Under the pieces are notes generated by a model. The model saw only the letters and a list, made by a program, of their open reading frames with translations. It searched no databases and was not told the origin of the DNA. A DNA stretch of 64,000 bases, from NCBI RefSeq assembly GCF_002256285.1, contig NZ_NKJE01000020.1, positions 1-64,000 on the forward strand, read 5' to 3'. The stretch comes from Flavobacterium sp. BFFFF1. GTDB lineage: Bacteria > Bacteroidota > Bacteroidia > Flavobacteriales > Flavobacteriaceae. Below are positions 34,777-44,108 of the stretch, piece after piece (position 1 is the stretch's first letter; every line of letters begins with the position of its first letter). The translations under genes were made by a program, and so were the position numbers.

Positions 34777-34857
34777 TCAAATAACCATACAACAATCCCG
34801 TTCTTTTGTACTAAAGAAATAAAAGGAGTTGCTGTAATAAAAGCTGTTATTGAACAT
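34777..34857 (-). CDS. pheA operon leader peptide, Phe/Tyr-rich
   Basis: A 26-codon ORF starting ATG at 34857 and ending TGA at 34779-34777. Phenylalanine stands at positions 2, 6, 12, 14 and 15 and tyrosine at 7, 8 and 13; within residues 6-15 seven of ten are Phe or Tyr. Codons Arg20-Asp21 contain the CGGGAU that can invade the terminator. A ribosome stalled at Phe14/Phe15 would cover RNA to about 34801, leaving CGGGAUU free; one that reaches the stop would cover it and let the terminator form. This predicts read-through when charged tRNA-Phe or tRNA-Tyr is scarce. Confidence 0.85.
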   Translation of the reverse strand: MFNNSFYYSNSFYFFSTKERDCCMVI

Positions 34858-34920
34858 ATCTTTTTGTTATATGGCTAAAATAGAAAAAATTGGTTTCGCT
34901 TCGACAAAAGAATTTTTTTT

Positions 34921-34955
34921 TTTGAAAAAATTAACTTTGCAATTCTTTACTTTTG
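34921..34955 (+). promoter_or_regulatory. gldA promoter region
   Basis: Two overlapping -7 boxes, TAACTTTG (34932-34939) and TACTTTTG (34948-34955), precede gldA. The second has TTTG (34921-34924) at 23 nt. The leader would be only about 10-26 nt. Confidence 0.6.
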
Positions 34956-34971
34956 CTCCAAATCAATTTGT

Positions 34972-35868
34972 ATGTCAATAGAAGTCAGTAATATTTCCAA
35001 AAGTTATGGAACGCAAAAAGCACTCGACAATATTTCGTTTAAAGTCGAGAAAGGCGAAATTGTGGGTTTTCTTGGACCAAACGGCGCCGGAAAATCAACG
35101 TTAATGAAAATCCTGACCACCTATCTGACTGCAGATGAAGGCACAGCCGCCGTAAATGGGCACGATGTGTCCGGGGATCAAAAAGCGGTGCAGCAATCTG
35201 TGGGCTATTTGCCGGAACACAATCCTTTGTACCTCGACTTGTACATCAGGGAGTACCTTGCGTTTAATGCGGAGGTATATAAGACACCTAAGAAACGCAT
35301 CGACGAAGTCATTGAATTGACGGGACTGACTCCTGAAAGTCATAAGAAAATCGGGCAATTGTCGAAAGGATACCGCCAGCGGGTTGGGTTAGCGAACGCC
35401 CTGCTTCACAATCCTGATGTATTGATCCTTGACGAACCCACGACGGGACTTGACCCGAACCAATTGGTTGAAATCCGGAATGTCATCCGGAATGTTGGGA
35501 AAGACAAGACCGTTTTCCTTTCTACACACATTATGCAGGAAGTGGAAGCCATCTGTGACCGTGTCATCATCATCGACCACGGAAAAATCGTTACCGATAA
35601 AAAGCTGACGAACTTAAAAGAACAGAAAGAACAAATTATCGAAGTTGAATTCGATTTCAAAGTGGAAGCACAACTAATCGCCACCATTCCGGGATTGGTC
35701 TCCTATAAAAACATCCATGACATGACGTGGGAGCTGGTTTTTGCTGCCGCAGATGACATGCGCCCGGCCGTGTTTGATTTTGCCAGCGCCAATGGGCTCC
35801 GCACCCTTCAGCTAAACCAGAAGAATAAAAATCTTGAGTCCATTTTCAGGGATGTGACGGGGAAGTAA
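34972..35868 (+). CDS. gldA: gliding motility ABC transporter ATP-binding subunit GldA
   Basis: 298 residues, the usual GldA length. Walker A GPNGAGKST, signature LSKGYRQRVGLANAL, Walker B VLILDEPTTGLDP and a C-terminal extension (about 220-298) characteristic of GldA. In Flavobacterium it works with the permease GldF and the partner GldG, which are not in this window, for gliding motility and T9SS-related surface movement. It is monocistronic here and divergent from the pheA leader. Confidence 0.9.
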   Translation: MSIEVSNISKSYGTQKALDNISFKVEKGEIVGFLGPNGAGKSTLMKILTTYLTADEGTAAVNGHDVSGDQKAVQQSVGYLPEHNPLYLDLYIREYLAFNAEVYKTPKKRIDEVIELTGLTPESHKKIGQLSKGYRQRVGLANALLHNPDVLILDEPTTGLDPNQLVEIRNVIRNVGKDKTVFLSTHIMQEVEAICDRVIIIDHGKIVTDKKLTNLKEQKEQIIEVEFDFKVEAQLIATIPGLVSYKNIHDMTWELVFAAADDMRPAVFDFASANGLRTLQLNQKNKNLESIFRDVTGK

Positions 35869-35880
35869 ATCCCTAGCCCT

Positions 35881-35944
35881 GATCGCAGCGGCATCCTTTT
35901 ACGGCGTAGCGCAGCGGAGCCGTAAAAGATACAGCGGAGAGCGG
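35881..35944 (+). repeat. dispersed intergenic hairpin element, copy 2
   Basis: It begins GATCGCAGCGGCATCCTTTT, has an inner stem TTTTACGGC/GCCGTAAAA around GTAGCGCAGCGGA, and ends AAAAGATACAGCGGAGAGC. The flanks match copy 1 at 1191-1269 while the inner stem differs in sequence but not in pairing. It lies between the stops of gldA and the convergent metF, where it could also act as a bidirectional transcription barrier. Confidence 0.75.
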
Positions 35945-35953
35945 GAACAGCTC

Positions 35954-36910
35954 CTAAAAAACCTCCTTCGCAATCGCCTTAATATTCGCGGCTTTTCCCA
36001 TCGAATAATAATGCACCACCGGAATTCCCGCAGCAAGCAGCTCACGGCTTTGCTGGATACACCATTCAATCCCAATCTCGCGGACGGCGTCGTTGTCTTT
36101 CGCTTTCACTATTGACATGATCAGGTCATCGGGTAAATCGACTTTAAAACGGTGCGGAATCAGGTTCAGCTGTTTTTTGGTCACAATGGGTTTCAGCCCC
36201 GGAATAATTGGGACGGTAATCCCCTCAGCACGGCATTTGGCCACAAAATCAAAGAATTTTTTATTGTCAAAAAACATTTGCGTAATGATATATTCCGCGC
36301 CATTCTTGATTTTCTGTTTCAGGAAATAGATGTCGCTGTCCGGACTTGGTGCTTCCATATGCTTTTCCGGATACCCCGCCACACCAATGCAAAAATCCGT
36401 CTGGGCGGAGTTCTGCAGCTCGGGATCCAGGTAAATGCCCTTGTTCAGGTTGTCAATCTGTGTAACGAGCTCTGACGCATACTGATGCCCCTCTTTTTCG
36501 GGCCTGAAATAGATTTCGCTTTTTATTGCGTCACCCCGCAATGCAACGACGTTTTGGATTCCAAGGAAGTCGATATCGATCAGGAAATTCTCCGTATCCT
36601 CTTTGGTAAAACCACCGCAAAGGATGTGCGGAATCGCGTCTACTGAATATTTATTCTGGATTGCGGCACAAATCCCGACCGTTCCGGGACGTTTCTTCAC
36701 CACCTTTTTCTCGAGCAGGCCGTTTTCGAGTTCCTTAAATTCATATTCTTCCCGGTGGTAAGTAACATCGATAAACGGAGGCTTAAATTCCATCAGCGGG
36801 TCAATGCTGTCGAAAATGGACTGGATATTCTGTCCTTTTAACGGCGGCAATATTTCAAAGGAAAAAAGTGATTTCCCCTGAGCGTTTTCGATATGTTGGG
36901 TAACTTTCAT
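35954..36910 (-). CDS. metF: methylenetetrahydrofolate reductase
   Basis: 318 residues, FAD-dependent TIM barrel making 5-methyltetrahydrofolate for MetH. SFEILPPLKG, DVTYH and ALRGD, QMFFDN and PGLKPI are conserved landmarks. It is the third gene of the methionine operon, separated from metH by a 137-base GC-rich hairpin region. Confidence 0.95.
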   Translation of the reverse strand: MKVTQHIENAQGKSLFSFEILPPLKGQNIQSIFDSIDPLMEFKPPFIDVTYHREEYEFKELENGLLEKKVVKKRPGTVGICAAIQNKYSVDAIPHILCGGFTKEDTENFLIDIDFLGIQNVVALRGDAIKSEIYFRPEKEGHQYASELVTQIDNLNKGIYLDPELQNSAQTDFCIGVAGYPEKHMEAPSPDSDIYFLKQKIKNGAEYIITQMFFDNKKFFDFVAKCRAEGITVPIIPGLKPIVTKKQLNLIPHRFKVDLPDDLIMSIVKAKDNDAVREIGIEWCIQQSRELLAAGIPVVHYYSMGKAANIKAIAKEVF

Positions 36911-36943
36911 TACAAGTGAATTTTAAATTTAAATTATTAATAG

Positions 36944-37021
36944 TGGGGTTTGCCAGCGGCTCCGTTGCACTGCGCCACTGTCGGGCAGTCCGTCCAGGAG
37001 CTTCGGGACACGGCACCCCGC
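36944..37021. repeat. GC-rich hairpin element between metH and metF
   Basis: The ends GGGGT-TT-GCC and GGC-ACCCC can pair, enclosing a GC-rich core (CAGCGGCTCCGTTGC, TGTCGGGCAGTCCG). It lies inside an operon and could act as a processing site or partial terminator reducing metF expression. I found no second copy in the window. Confidence 0.4.
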
Positions 37022-37047
37022 TTGCCTTCCTCACGCGGAGTTGCGAT

Positions 37048-39711
37048 TCAGTCAGCGATATTCGGGGCAAGCCATTTTTCCGCTTCCGCTGGCGGTATGC
37101 CGCGGCGTTGGGCGTAATCGTTCACCTGGTCATGTTTTATTTTTCCAAGTCCGAAATATTTACTTTCCGGATTGGCGAAATAATACCCTGAAACAGACGA
37201 AGCGGGCCACATCGCCATGCTTTCGGTGAGTTTCACGCCGATGTTTTGTTCCACGTCCAATAATTCCCAAATGGTCGGTTTTTCCAAATGGTCTGGACAC
37301 GCCGGGTATCCTGGCGCAGGACGAATTCCTTTGTATTCTTCTTCAATCAGCGCCTCGTTTGACAATATTTCGTTTGACGCATAGCCCCAGAATTCCTTCC
37401 GAACCTTTTCATGCAGGTATTCTGCGAAGGCTTCTGCCAATCGGTCTGCCAGTGCTTTCACCATAATGGCGTTATAGTCGTCAAGATCCTTTTCAAATTC
37501 GACGGCCCATTCTTCAATACCAAAACCGGTACTGACGCAAAATGCGCCCATATAGTCTTTTTTGCCTGAGGCTTTGGGCGCAATAAAATCGGCTAAAGCC
37601 AAATTAGAAGCGCCTTTCGTCTTTTGTGATTGTTGGCGTAAGGTTAGAAAACTGGACAGTATGCTTCCATGCGCATCCCGAATTTCAATATCGTCGTCAT
37701 TCACCTGATTTGCCTCAAAAATTCCAAAAACACCTTTACCTTTAAATCTTTTTTCATTGAGTATCTTTTCTAAAAGTGACTTTGCGTCGTAGAAAAGTGC
37801 CGTTGCTTCTTTGCCGACGATGTCATCGGAAAGGATTGCCGGGTATTTCCCGTGTAATTCCCATGTTCTGAAAAACGGCGTCCAATCGATATAAGGCACT
37901 AAAATATCAAGGTCTATCTCTATTGTTTTTACGCCGAGAAAATAGGGGGGCGAAGGTTCAAAGGTACTCCAATCTAACTTTAGTTTATTGTGCCGCGCAT
38001 CCGCCAGCGAAAGGAAATTTTTATCCCGGGATCGGCTTAAATAACCCTCGCGCAGTTCATCATATTCTGATCTTAAAGCGATGGCGTAATCGTCTTTTAC
38101 ATTTTTACCCATTAAGTTTCCTGCCACGGTAACGGCCCTGGATGCGTCATTCACATGAACCACGGTTTTGCTATATTCAGGCGCAATTTTTACGGCTGTG
38201 TGCGCACGGGACGTTGTGGCACCGCCAATCATAATTGGAATACTGATGTTTAGTTTCTCCATTTCTTTGGCCAGGTAAACCATTTCGTCCAATGATGGTG
38301 TAATCAATCCGCTTAGGCCAATGATATCGACGCGCTCCTTTATGGCAGTTTCTATGATGCGCTCCGGTGGTACCATAACGCCGAGGTCAATGATCTCATA
38401 ATTGTTGCATCCCAATACAACGGAAACAATATTTTTTCCGATGTCGTGTACGTCGCCTTTTACTGTCGCCATCAGGATTTTTCCGCTGGATTTGGACACA
38501 CTGTTTTTATCCTGTTCAATAAACGGAAGTAAGTAAGCAACAGCCTTTTTCATGACCCGTGCTGATTTTACGACTTGCGGCAGGAACATTTTTCCGCTCC
38601 CGAAAAGGTCGCCTACGACATTCATTCCTGTCATCAGGTTAATTTCAATCACCTCGATTGGTTTCGAAGCCGCGAGCCTTGCTGCTTCGACATCGATTTC
38701 AATAAACTCGTCGATGCCTTTTACCAACGCGTGCGTAAGCCTGTCCTGTATGGAACCGGAACGCCATTCCTGGGCGATTTTCTCGGTATTCTTAAAATCC
38801 CCTTTTACACTTTCCGCAAAGTCGAGCAATCGTTCTGTGGCATCACCGCGCCTGTTTAGCAATACATCCTCAACCCGTTCGAGTAAATCTTTTGGAATCT
38901 GATCATATACTTCGAGCATTTCCGGGTTCACGATCCCCATGGTCATCCCATTCTGAATGGCGTGATAAAGAAACGCAGAATGCATCGCTTCACGAACTTT
39001 GTCGTTCCCGCGAAAAGAAAATGATACGTTACTCACGCCTCCGCTCACATGCGCATAGGGAAGATTTTCCCGAATCCATTTGGTTGCCCTGAAAAAATCG
39101 ATGGCGTTGAGTTTGTGTTCATCCATTCCGGTTGCAACCGGAAAGATATTCGGATCAAATATGATGTCTTCTGCGGGAAAATGGACTTCGTCGACTAAAA
39201 TATCATAAGATCTTTTGCAGATTTCAATGCGTCGGTCATAGGTATCAGCCTGACCATCTTCATCGAAGGCCATGACAATTACTGCGGCACCATAACGCTT
39301 GATAAGTTTGGCCTGCTGTATGAACTTTTCCTTTCCTTCTTTAAGCGAAATCGAATTGACAACACTTTTCCCCTGCGTGACTTTAAGTCCCGCTTCGATA
39401 ATTTCCCATTTGGAACTGTCAATCATTACGGGAACACGCGCAATATCCGGTTCAGCAGCAATCAGGTTCAAGAATGTTGTCATGGCAAAAACGCCGTCGA
39501 GCATACCTTCATCCATGTTTACATCGATGATTTGCGCTCCGCCATCAACCTGTGCGCGGGCCACTTCGACGGCTTCTTCATATCGTTCTTCCTTAATCAG
39601 CCTTAAAAACTTTCTGGAGCCCGTTACGTTGGTTCTTTCACCTACGTTGACAAAATTCGTTTCTGGCGTAATAATAAGCGGTTCTAGACCTGACAATTTT
39701 AAGTATTTCAT
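37048..39711 (-). CDS. metH: methionine synthase, folate/B12/activation modules (MetH, C-terminal part)
   Basis: 887 residues. It begins at the pterin-binding domain ([16 protein letters not shown], about 20-300), then the cobalamin cap and B12-binding domain with [10 protein letters not shown] and the [13 protein letters not shown] segment (about 300-540), then the SAM-binding activation domain (about 570-887; [11 protein letters not shown]). The homocysteine domain is missing here and is encoded by the gene just upstream. The ATG at 39711, seven bases after that gene's stop, was chosen over a longer frame. Confidence 0.95.
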   Translation of the reverse strand: MKYLKLSGLEPLIITPETNFVNVGERTNVTGSRKFLRLIKEERYEEAVEVARAQVDGGAQIIDVNMDEGMLDGVFAMTTFLNLIAAEPDIARVPVMIDSSKWEIIEAGLKVTQGKSVVNSISLKEGKEKFIQQAKLIKRYGAAVIVMAFDEDGQADTYDRRIEICKRSYDILVDEVHFPAEDIIFDPNIFPVATGMDEHKLNAIDFFRATKWIRENLPYAHVSGGVSNVSFSFRGNDKVREAMHSAFLYHAIQNGMTMGIVNPEMLEVYDQIPKDLLERVEDVLLNRRGDATERLLDFAESVKGDFKNTEKIAQEWRSGSIQDRLTHALVKGIDEFIEIDVEAARLAASKPIEVIEINLMTGMNVVGDLFGSGKMFLPQVVKSARVMKKAVAYLLPFIEQDKNSVSKSSGKILMATVKGDVHDIGKNIVSVVLGCNNYEIIDLGVMVPPERIIETAIKERVDIIGLSGLITPSLDEMVYLAKEMEKLNISIPIMIGGATTSRAHTAVKIAPEYSKTVVHVNDASRAVTVAGNLMGKNVKDDYAIALRSEYDELREGYLSRSRDKNFLSLADARHNKLKLDWSTFEPSPPYFLGVKTIEIDLDILVPYIDWTPFFRTWELHGKYPAILSDDIVGKEATALFYDAKSLLEKILNEKRFKGKGVFGIFEANQVNDDDIEIRDAHGSILSSFLTLRQQSQKTKGASNLALADFIAPKASGKKDYMGAFCVSTGFGIEEWAVEFEKDLDDYNAIMVKALADRLAEAFAEYLHEKVRKEFWGYASNEILSNEALIEEEYKGIRPAPGYPACPDHLEKPTIWELLDVEQNIGVKLTESMAMWPASSVSGYYFANPESKYFGLGKIKHDQVNDYAQRRGIPPAEAEKWLAPNIAD

Positions 39712-39718
39712 ACGAATA

Positions 39719-40720
39719 TCAAGCGGATTCAAAAATTTCACGTGGCTTAAACTGGGCGGCAACTTCGGCAATCAACCGGATATGATCCGGAGTGGTACCG
39801 CAGCATCCGCCGATGATGTTGATAAGATTATCGCTTAAATATTCCCTTATCAAAAGCTGCATTTCCTGAGGTGTTTGGTCATAATTTCCGAACGCGTTGG
39901 GCAATCCTGCGTTCGGATGAGCCGAAATATTCAGCGAAGTATTTCTCGATAATCTCTTAAGATATGGTTTTAGTTGGTCTGCACCCAAAGCACAGTTGAA
40001 TCCGATGCTGAGCAACGGCATGTGCTCAATGGAGATTAGGAATGCTTCAACGGTTTGTCCGGAAAGCGTCCTTCCGGATGCATCGGTAATCGTTCCTGAC
40101 ACCATTACAGGGATGTCCGAGTTCCTTTCTTCCTTGATTTCCTCAATCGCAAATAAGGCGGCTTTGGCATTAAGTGTGTCAAATATGGTTTCAACCATCA
40201 GTAAATCGCAACCTCCATCAATCAAGGCTTCGGTTTGTTGCCTGTAAGCGGCTTTTAATTCGTCAAAAGTCACTGCGCGAAACCCAGGATCGTTAACATC
40301 CGGAGACATGCTGGCTGTTCGGTTTGTGGGTCCGATGGAGCCGGCGACGAAACGCGGCCTTTCTGGATTTCTGTTAGTGAATTCATCCGCTGCCTCACGC
40401 GCAATTCTTGCCGATTCGTAATTGAGTTCATACACCAATTCCTCCATGTGATAGTCAGCCATCCCAATCGTAGTAGACGAAAATGTATTGGTCTCTACAA
40501 TATCTGCACCGGCCTCAAAATACTGCCGATGAATTTCGCGAATCGCTGATGGCTGCGTCAGTGAAAGCAGGTCGTTATTCCCTTTTAGTGGGTGTGGAAA
40601 ATCTTTAAAGCGTTCGCCTCGGAAATCCTCGTCGGTGAATTGATAGCGTTGAAGCATCGTACCCATGGCGCCATCGAGCACAAGGATTCTCTTTGATAAA
40701 ATCGTTTTGATATCTGACAT
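39719..40720 (-). CDS. homocysteine S-methyltransferase module of split MetH
   Basis: 333 residues, a betaine-homocysteine methyltransferase-type barrel equal to residues 1-330 of a full Met[32 protein letters not shown] and the zinc ligands ([22 protein letters not shown]) are intact. It binds zinc and homocysteine and should work with the separate B12 subunit. It is first in the operon, under the SAM-I riboswitch. Confidence 0.94.
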   Translation of the reverse strand: MSDIKTILSKRILVLDGAMGTMLQRYQFTDEDFRGERFKDFPHPLKGNNDLLSLTQPSAIREIHRQYFEAGADIVETNTFSSTTIGMADYHMEELVYELNYESARIAREAADEFTNRNPERPRFVAGSIGPTNRTASMSPDVNDPGFRAVTFDELKAAYRQQTEALIDGGCDLLMVETIFDTLNAKAALFAIEEIKEERNSDIPVMVSGTITDASGRTLSGQTVEAFLISIEHMPLLSIGFNCALGADQLKPYLKRLSRNTSLNISAHPNAGLPNAFGNYDQTPQEMQLLIREYLSDNLINIIGGCCGTTPDHIRLIAEVAAQFKPREIFESA

Positions 40721-40781
40721 TCTTAAAGTTTTGTATTGAATGTCATCAGGAAATAGGGCAATACGGAATCGTATTTCTGTT

Positions 40782-40877
40782 GTTATCTATCCAAATTGGT
40801 AGAATGTAGCACCTTCTTTAAGCGTAAAGGGTTGCTAAGGCTTCAACGGGTCTAATCCCTCTGCCTTTCGTGATAAC
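40782..40877 (-). ncRNA. SAM-I (S-box) riboswitch upstream of metH-metH-metF
   Basis: Read on the minus strand, P1 closes with GUUAUC (40877-40872) against GAUAAC (40787-40782). Between lie the S-box hallmarks in order: GAAAGGCAGAGGGAUUAG, ACCCGUUGAAGCC, UUAGCAACC, and AAGAAGGUGCUACAUUC. A TACATTTG -7 box (40916-40923) starts the transcript about 30 bases before the aptamer. Downstream there is a small hairpin (40760-40775) but no U-tract, so control is more likely at translation or by an unseen fold. High SAM should switch the operon off. Confidence 0.93.
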
Positions 40878-40972
40878 TTTCAATAAATTTATGAACAATG
40901 CAAATTACGGGAATACAAATGTATTTAACAACATTTAATCTAAAATACTCCGAAATCGATTGAGTTATGTCT

Positions 40973-41003
40973 AAAAAAAAAAGCCCACTTAAAAAGTGGG
41001 CTT
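40973..41003 (-). terminator. intrinsic terminator of the adhesin-like T9SS gene
   Basis: Stem AAGCCCACTT/AAGTGGGCTT with a three-base loop, followed on the minus strand by ten T (plus-strand 40973-40982). It also insulates the riboswitch region from upstream transcription. Confidence 0.9.
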
Positions 41004-41019
41004 TTCTAATCAGTATAAA

Positions 41020-42546
41020 TTATTTTTTAACAATTTTCTTAACTACTGTTCCTTTATCAGAAGTAATATTTAAAAAATATACCCCTGCAGAAAGATCGGA
41101 AGCACTAATCTGAACATTTGCCGCAGCAACTACGTTGTTTGATTTAACTGTACGCCCCTTCAAATCCGTTACTTTCACATTAGTAATGATAGCATCATTG
41201 GTATTGTTGATGTTAATAACATCATTTGCAGGATTTGGAAAAACGGTAAATTGAGATGCAAGATAATCTTCTGTACCCAAAACCTGGCTTACCGCCACAT
41301 TATCAATGAACGTTGCATGAGTTCCTGCATTTACTGCGTTAGTGGAATGAAAACCTAAATAGTATGTGCCTGCAGATGGTGCAACAAAAGAAGATGTTTT
41401 CTGTACATAAGTAGCGCTGGTCTCACTTTCAGTCGCGATCGGAATTGTCATTCCCGCTATATCCTGAGAAGTACCCGCTTTCAATTCATAAGTAGAAGTC
41501 CCGGTACTTGTAGCGTTAACATAGTTTCTTACATAGTAACTAACTGTGACAGTCGCACCTGCGTTAAGGTCAAGACCTCTTGACATTAACCATGAATCGT
41601 TTGGTCCCGATGCAGCATTGCTTGAAAAAATCAAAGCCATATTGTCACCATCCTGAACCAATGGACTTCCAGCTCCCGCAGGATAAACTTGCCAGCTCTC
41701 ACCTGCATAAGTAGCCGGTTCATCAAGTGTCCATCCTACGAAATCAAAACTAGTTTCCTCAAAACTTGTATTATATGGAGGGGTTGCTGGAGTAAACAGT
41801 GTACTGAATGATATTGGACCTGCCCACACACTAAAATCACCAAACCCGCAATTTGATCTGATATAAAAGTCGTAAATTGAATTAGGGCTTAATGTAGTCA
41901 AAGATACAGAGGTGTCAGCTGTTGAAACCAATGTTCCCGTACCTTGAACAAATCCTGTCGGCCCATACTCGAAATCGTACCCTTCAGGGAAACCCTGTGC
42001 AGGTGCCGTCCAACCCAAACCAACAGAAGTAGTAGTAGGCGCTGCTGTGTAAGTAAAACCGGTAGGTTTGAAACAAGTAGCTGCGGTGAAAGTGAAATCA
42101 AAAGAAAAGCCTGTAGCAGACCATCTGTTGTCCCATACAATATAATAAGTAGTCCCAGCTGTCAATGTAATATTAGAAATGGCAGAACGATAATCCTGGC
42201 CAGCCTCGTTAATATCATCATTCAATGCCACACAGGTATATGGACCACCACAAGCGCCCGTAAAAACACTCAAACGCGTATCCGTTGTTGCTACTGGATT
42301 TGCAGCAATTCCGCTTGTAACCGAAAGTACTCCACCAGTAGCCGGTGTAAATTTGTACCAAATTGCTTTTGGTGCTGTTGCTGGTGCTGTATAGCATAAC
42401 CCCGTTCCCGCCGGATAGGTTCCTGTAATAGCCGGACACACCAAGGTACCAGTCCCGGAAATGTTCGTCGCCGTTGCACAGGTGGTCTGCGCATACATGC
42501 TAATCGAACCAAACACAAGGCCCGTCAATAGTAATAGTTTTTTCAT
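41020..42546 (-). CDS. T9SS-exported adhesin-like protein with FnIII and sorting domain
   Basis: 508 residues. Signal peptide to about residue 19 (SMYAQ-T), an N-terminal beta domain (about 22-155), a fibronectin type III domain (about 157-247), a cleaved-adhesin/MAM-like jelly roll (about 255-415) and a type A sorting domain (about 430-508; FTVFPNPANDVINI, LSAGVYFLNI). It is a probable surface adhesin. A TAACTTTG -7 box lies at 42617-42624. It is divergent from metK. Confidence 0.87.
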   Translation of the reverse strand: MKKLLLLTGLVFGSISMYAQTTCATATNISGTGTLVCPAITGTYPAGTGLCYTAPATAPKAIWYKFTPATGGVLSVTSGIAANPVATTDTRLSVFTGACGGPYTCVALNDDINEAGQDYRSAISNITLTAGTTYYIVWDNRWSATGFSFDFTFTAATCFKPTGFTYTAAPTTTSVGLGWTAPAQGFPEGYDFEYGPTGFVQGTGTLVSTADTSVSLTTLSPNSIYDFYIRSNCGFGDFSVWAGPISFSTLFTPATPPYNTSFEETSFDFVGWTLDEPATYAGESWQVYPAGAGSPLVQDGDNMALIFSSNAASGPNDSWLMSRGLDLNAGATVTVSYYVRNYVNATSTGTSTYELKAGTSQDIAGMTIPIATESETSATYVQKTSSFVAPSAGTYYLGFHSTNAVNAGTHATFIDNVAVSQVLGTEDYLASQFTVFPNPANDVININNTNDAIITNVKVTDLKGRTVKSNNVVAAANVQISASDLSAGVYFLNITSDKGTVVKKIVKK

Positions 42547-42645
42547 AATTTTTAATTTATTGATTTAATGAACGGTAAAAATATAAATTTTTTCAGATAA
42601 AAAAAACTTATTTCCCCAAAGTTATAAATTTTGAAAAGGGTTTCA

Positions 42646-42653
42646 TACATTTG
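42646..42653 (+). promoter_or_regulatory. metK -7 box
   Basis: TACATTTG, with a predicted start near 42660, a few bases before the SAM-II aptamer. No TTG at standard spacing was found. Confidence 0.5.
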
Positions 42654-42667
42654 CAGTCGAAAAATAT

Positions 42668-42720
42668 AAAGAGGAAAAATTTGTCTGATTGCAACCTCAT
42701 AAAAAAATGCTAAAGCAGGT
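42668..42720 (+). ncRNA. SAM-II riboswitch upstream of metK
   Basis: H-type pseudoknot pattern: P1 GAGG (42671-42674) pairs with CCUC (42695-42698), the loop ends in the conserved GAUUGCAA (42687-42694), and an A-rich stretch leads to the conserved GCUAAAG (42709-42715) with GCAG available to pair with UUGC. Order and spacing match SAM-II. Beyond it, CUUUAGC (42727-42733 and 42733-42739) and GCAAU (42744-42748) are complementary to GCUAAAG and AUUGC, giving an alternative fold that ends at a U-run. metK begins 65 bases after the aptamer. Confidence 0.85.
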
Positions 42721-42784
42721 TCCCTTCTTTAGCTTTAGCTGTCGCAATTTTTTCCCATAAAATTCAATAAAAAAATTAATTTTT

Positions 42785-44035
42785 ATGGCTTATTTATTTA
42801 CTTCCGAGTCTGTTAGTGAAGGGCACCCTGACAAAGTTGCCGACCAGATTTCTGATGCTTTAATCGACAACTTCCTGGCTTTCGACAATGAGTCGAAAGT
42901 AGCCTGTGAAACACTAGTTACGACCGGACAGGTAATCCTTGCCGGAGAGGTAAAATCGAAGACTTATCTTGACGTGCAGCAAATAGCACGTGACGTAATT
43001 AAAAAGATTGGTTATACAAAAAGCGAATACATGTTTGAGGCCAACTCTTGCGGTGTATTGTCGGCAATCCATGAACAGTCACAGGACATAAACCAAGGTG
43101 TAGATCGTGCTAATAAAGAAGAGCAGGGCGCTGGTGATCAGGGAATGATGTTCGGTTATGCCACTAATGAAACTGCCGATTACATGCCATTGGCGTTAGA
43201 CCTGTCCCATAAATTGCTACAGGAACTCGCGGACCTTCGACGGGAAAATAATGAAATTAATTACCTGCGCCCTGATGCAAAATCGCAGGTTACCCTCGAA
43301 TATGATGATCATAATAAACCATCCCGCATTGATGCTATCGTCATTTCGACCCAGCACGATGACTTCGATGAGGAAACTGCGATGCTTTCAAAAATTAAGA
43401 ATGATATCGTCTCTATCCTGATTCCAAGAATCATAGCAAAATACCCACAATACGCGCACCTCTTCAATGATAAAATCCAATACCATATTAATCCAACAGG
43501 TAAATTTGTAATTGGTGGACCACACGGCGATACCGGGTTGACCGGACGCAAAATCATCGTAGATACTTACGGCGGCAAAGGCGCACATGGCGGCGGTGCT
43601 TTCTCAGGGAAAGATCCGAGCAAAGTAGACCGAAGCGCGGCGTATGCCACAAGACACATTGCTAAAAACCTTGTTGCAGCTGGCGTGGCCGATGAAATTC
43701 TGGTGCAGGTATCTTACGCTATCGGTGTAGCGAAACCCATGGGAATTTACATCAATACGTATGGCACTTCAAAGGTGAACCTCAGCGATGGCGAGATTGC
43801 GAAAAAAGTGGAAGAAATTTTCGATATGCGTCCTTATTTTATTGAGCAAAGATTAAAACTCAGAAACCCGATTTACAGCGAAACCGCTGCCTATGGGCAT
43901 ATGGGGCGCAAACCTGAAATCGTCACCAAGACCTTTAAAAGCCCTGGCGGCGAAATTAAATCAGTTACCGTCGAGCTGTTCACCTGGGAGAAACTTGATT
44001 TTGTAGATACTGTAAAAACGTCTTTCGGAATTTAG
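42785..44035 (+). CDS. metK: S-adenosylmethionine synthetase
   Basis: 416 residues. [28 protein letters not shown] and [14 protein letters not shown] are the ATP, signature and phosphate-binding motifs, all intact. It makes SAM from methionine and ATP, the ligand sensed by its own riboswitch and by the one in front of the metH operon. Slightly longer than the E. coli enzyme because of an insertion around residues 155-200. Confidence 0.97.
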   Translation: MAYLFTSESVSEGHPDKVADQISDALIDNFLAFDNESKVACETLVTTGQVILAGEVKSKTYLDVQQIARDVIKKIGYTKSEYMFEANSCGVLSAIHEQSQDINQGVDRANKEEQGAGDQGMMFGYATNETADYMPLALDLSHKLLQELADLRRENNEINYLRPDAKSQVTLEYDDHNKPSRIDAIVISTQHDDFDEETAMLSKIKNDIVSILIPRIIAKYPQYAHLFNDKIQYHINPTGKFVIGGPHGDTGLTGRKIIVDTYGGKGAHGGGAFSGKDPSKVDRSAAYATRHIAKNLVAAGVADEILVQVSYAIGVAKPMGIYINTYGTSKVNLSDGEIAKKVEEIFDMRPYFIEQRLKLRNPIYSETAAYGHMGRKPEIVTKTFKSPGGEIKSVTVELFTWEKLDFVDTVKTSFGI

Positions 44036-44054
44036 TAACTTCATTTAAAATAGC

Positions 44055-44081
44055 AAAGCCCGGCAATCGTCGGGCTTTTTT
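44055..44081 (+). terminator. intrinsic terminator of metK
   Basis: Stem AAAGCCCG/CGGGCTTT with an eight-base loop and a T-tract, 20 bases past the stop. Confidence 0.9.
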
Positions 44082-44108
44082 CATTATTTTGCATCAGGTA
44101 AAACAAAG

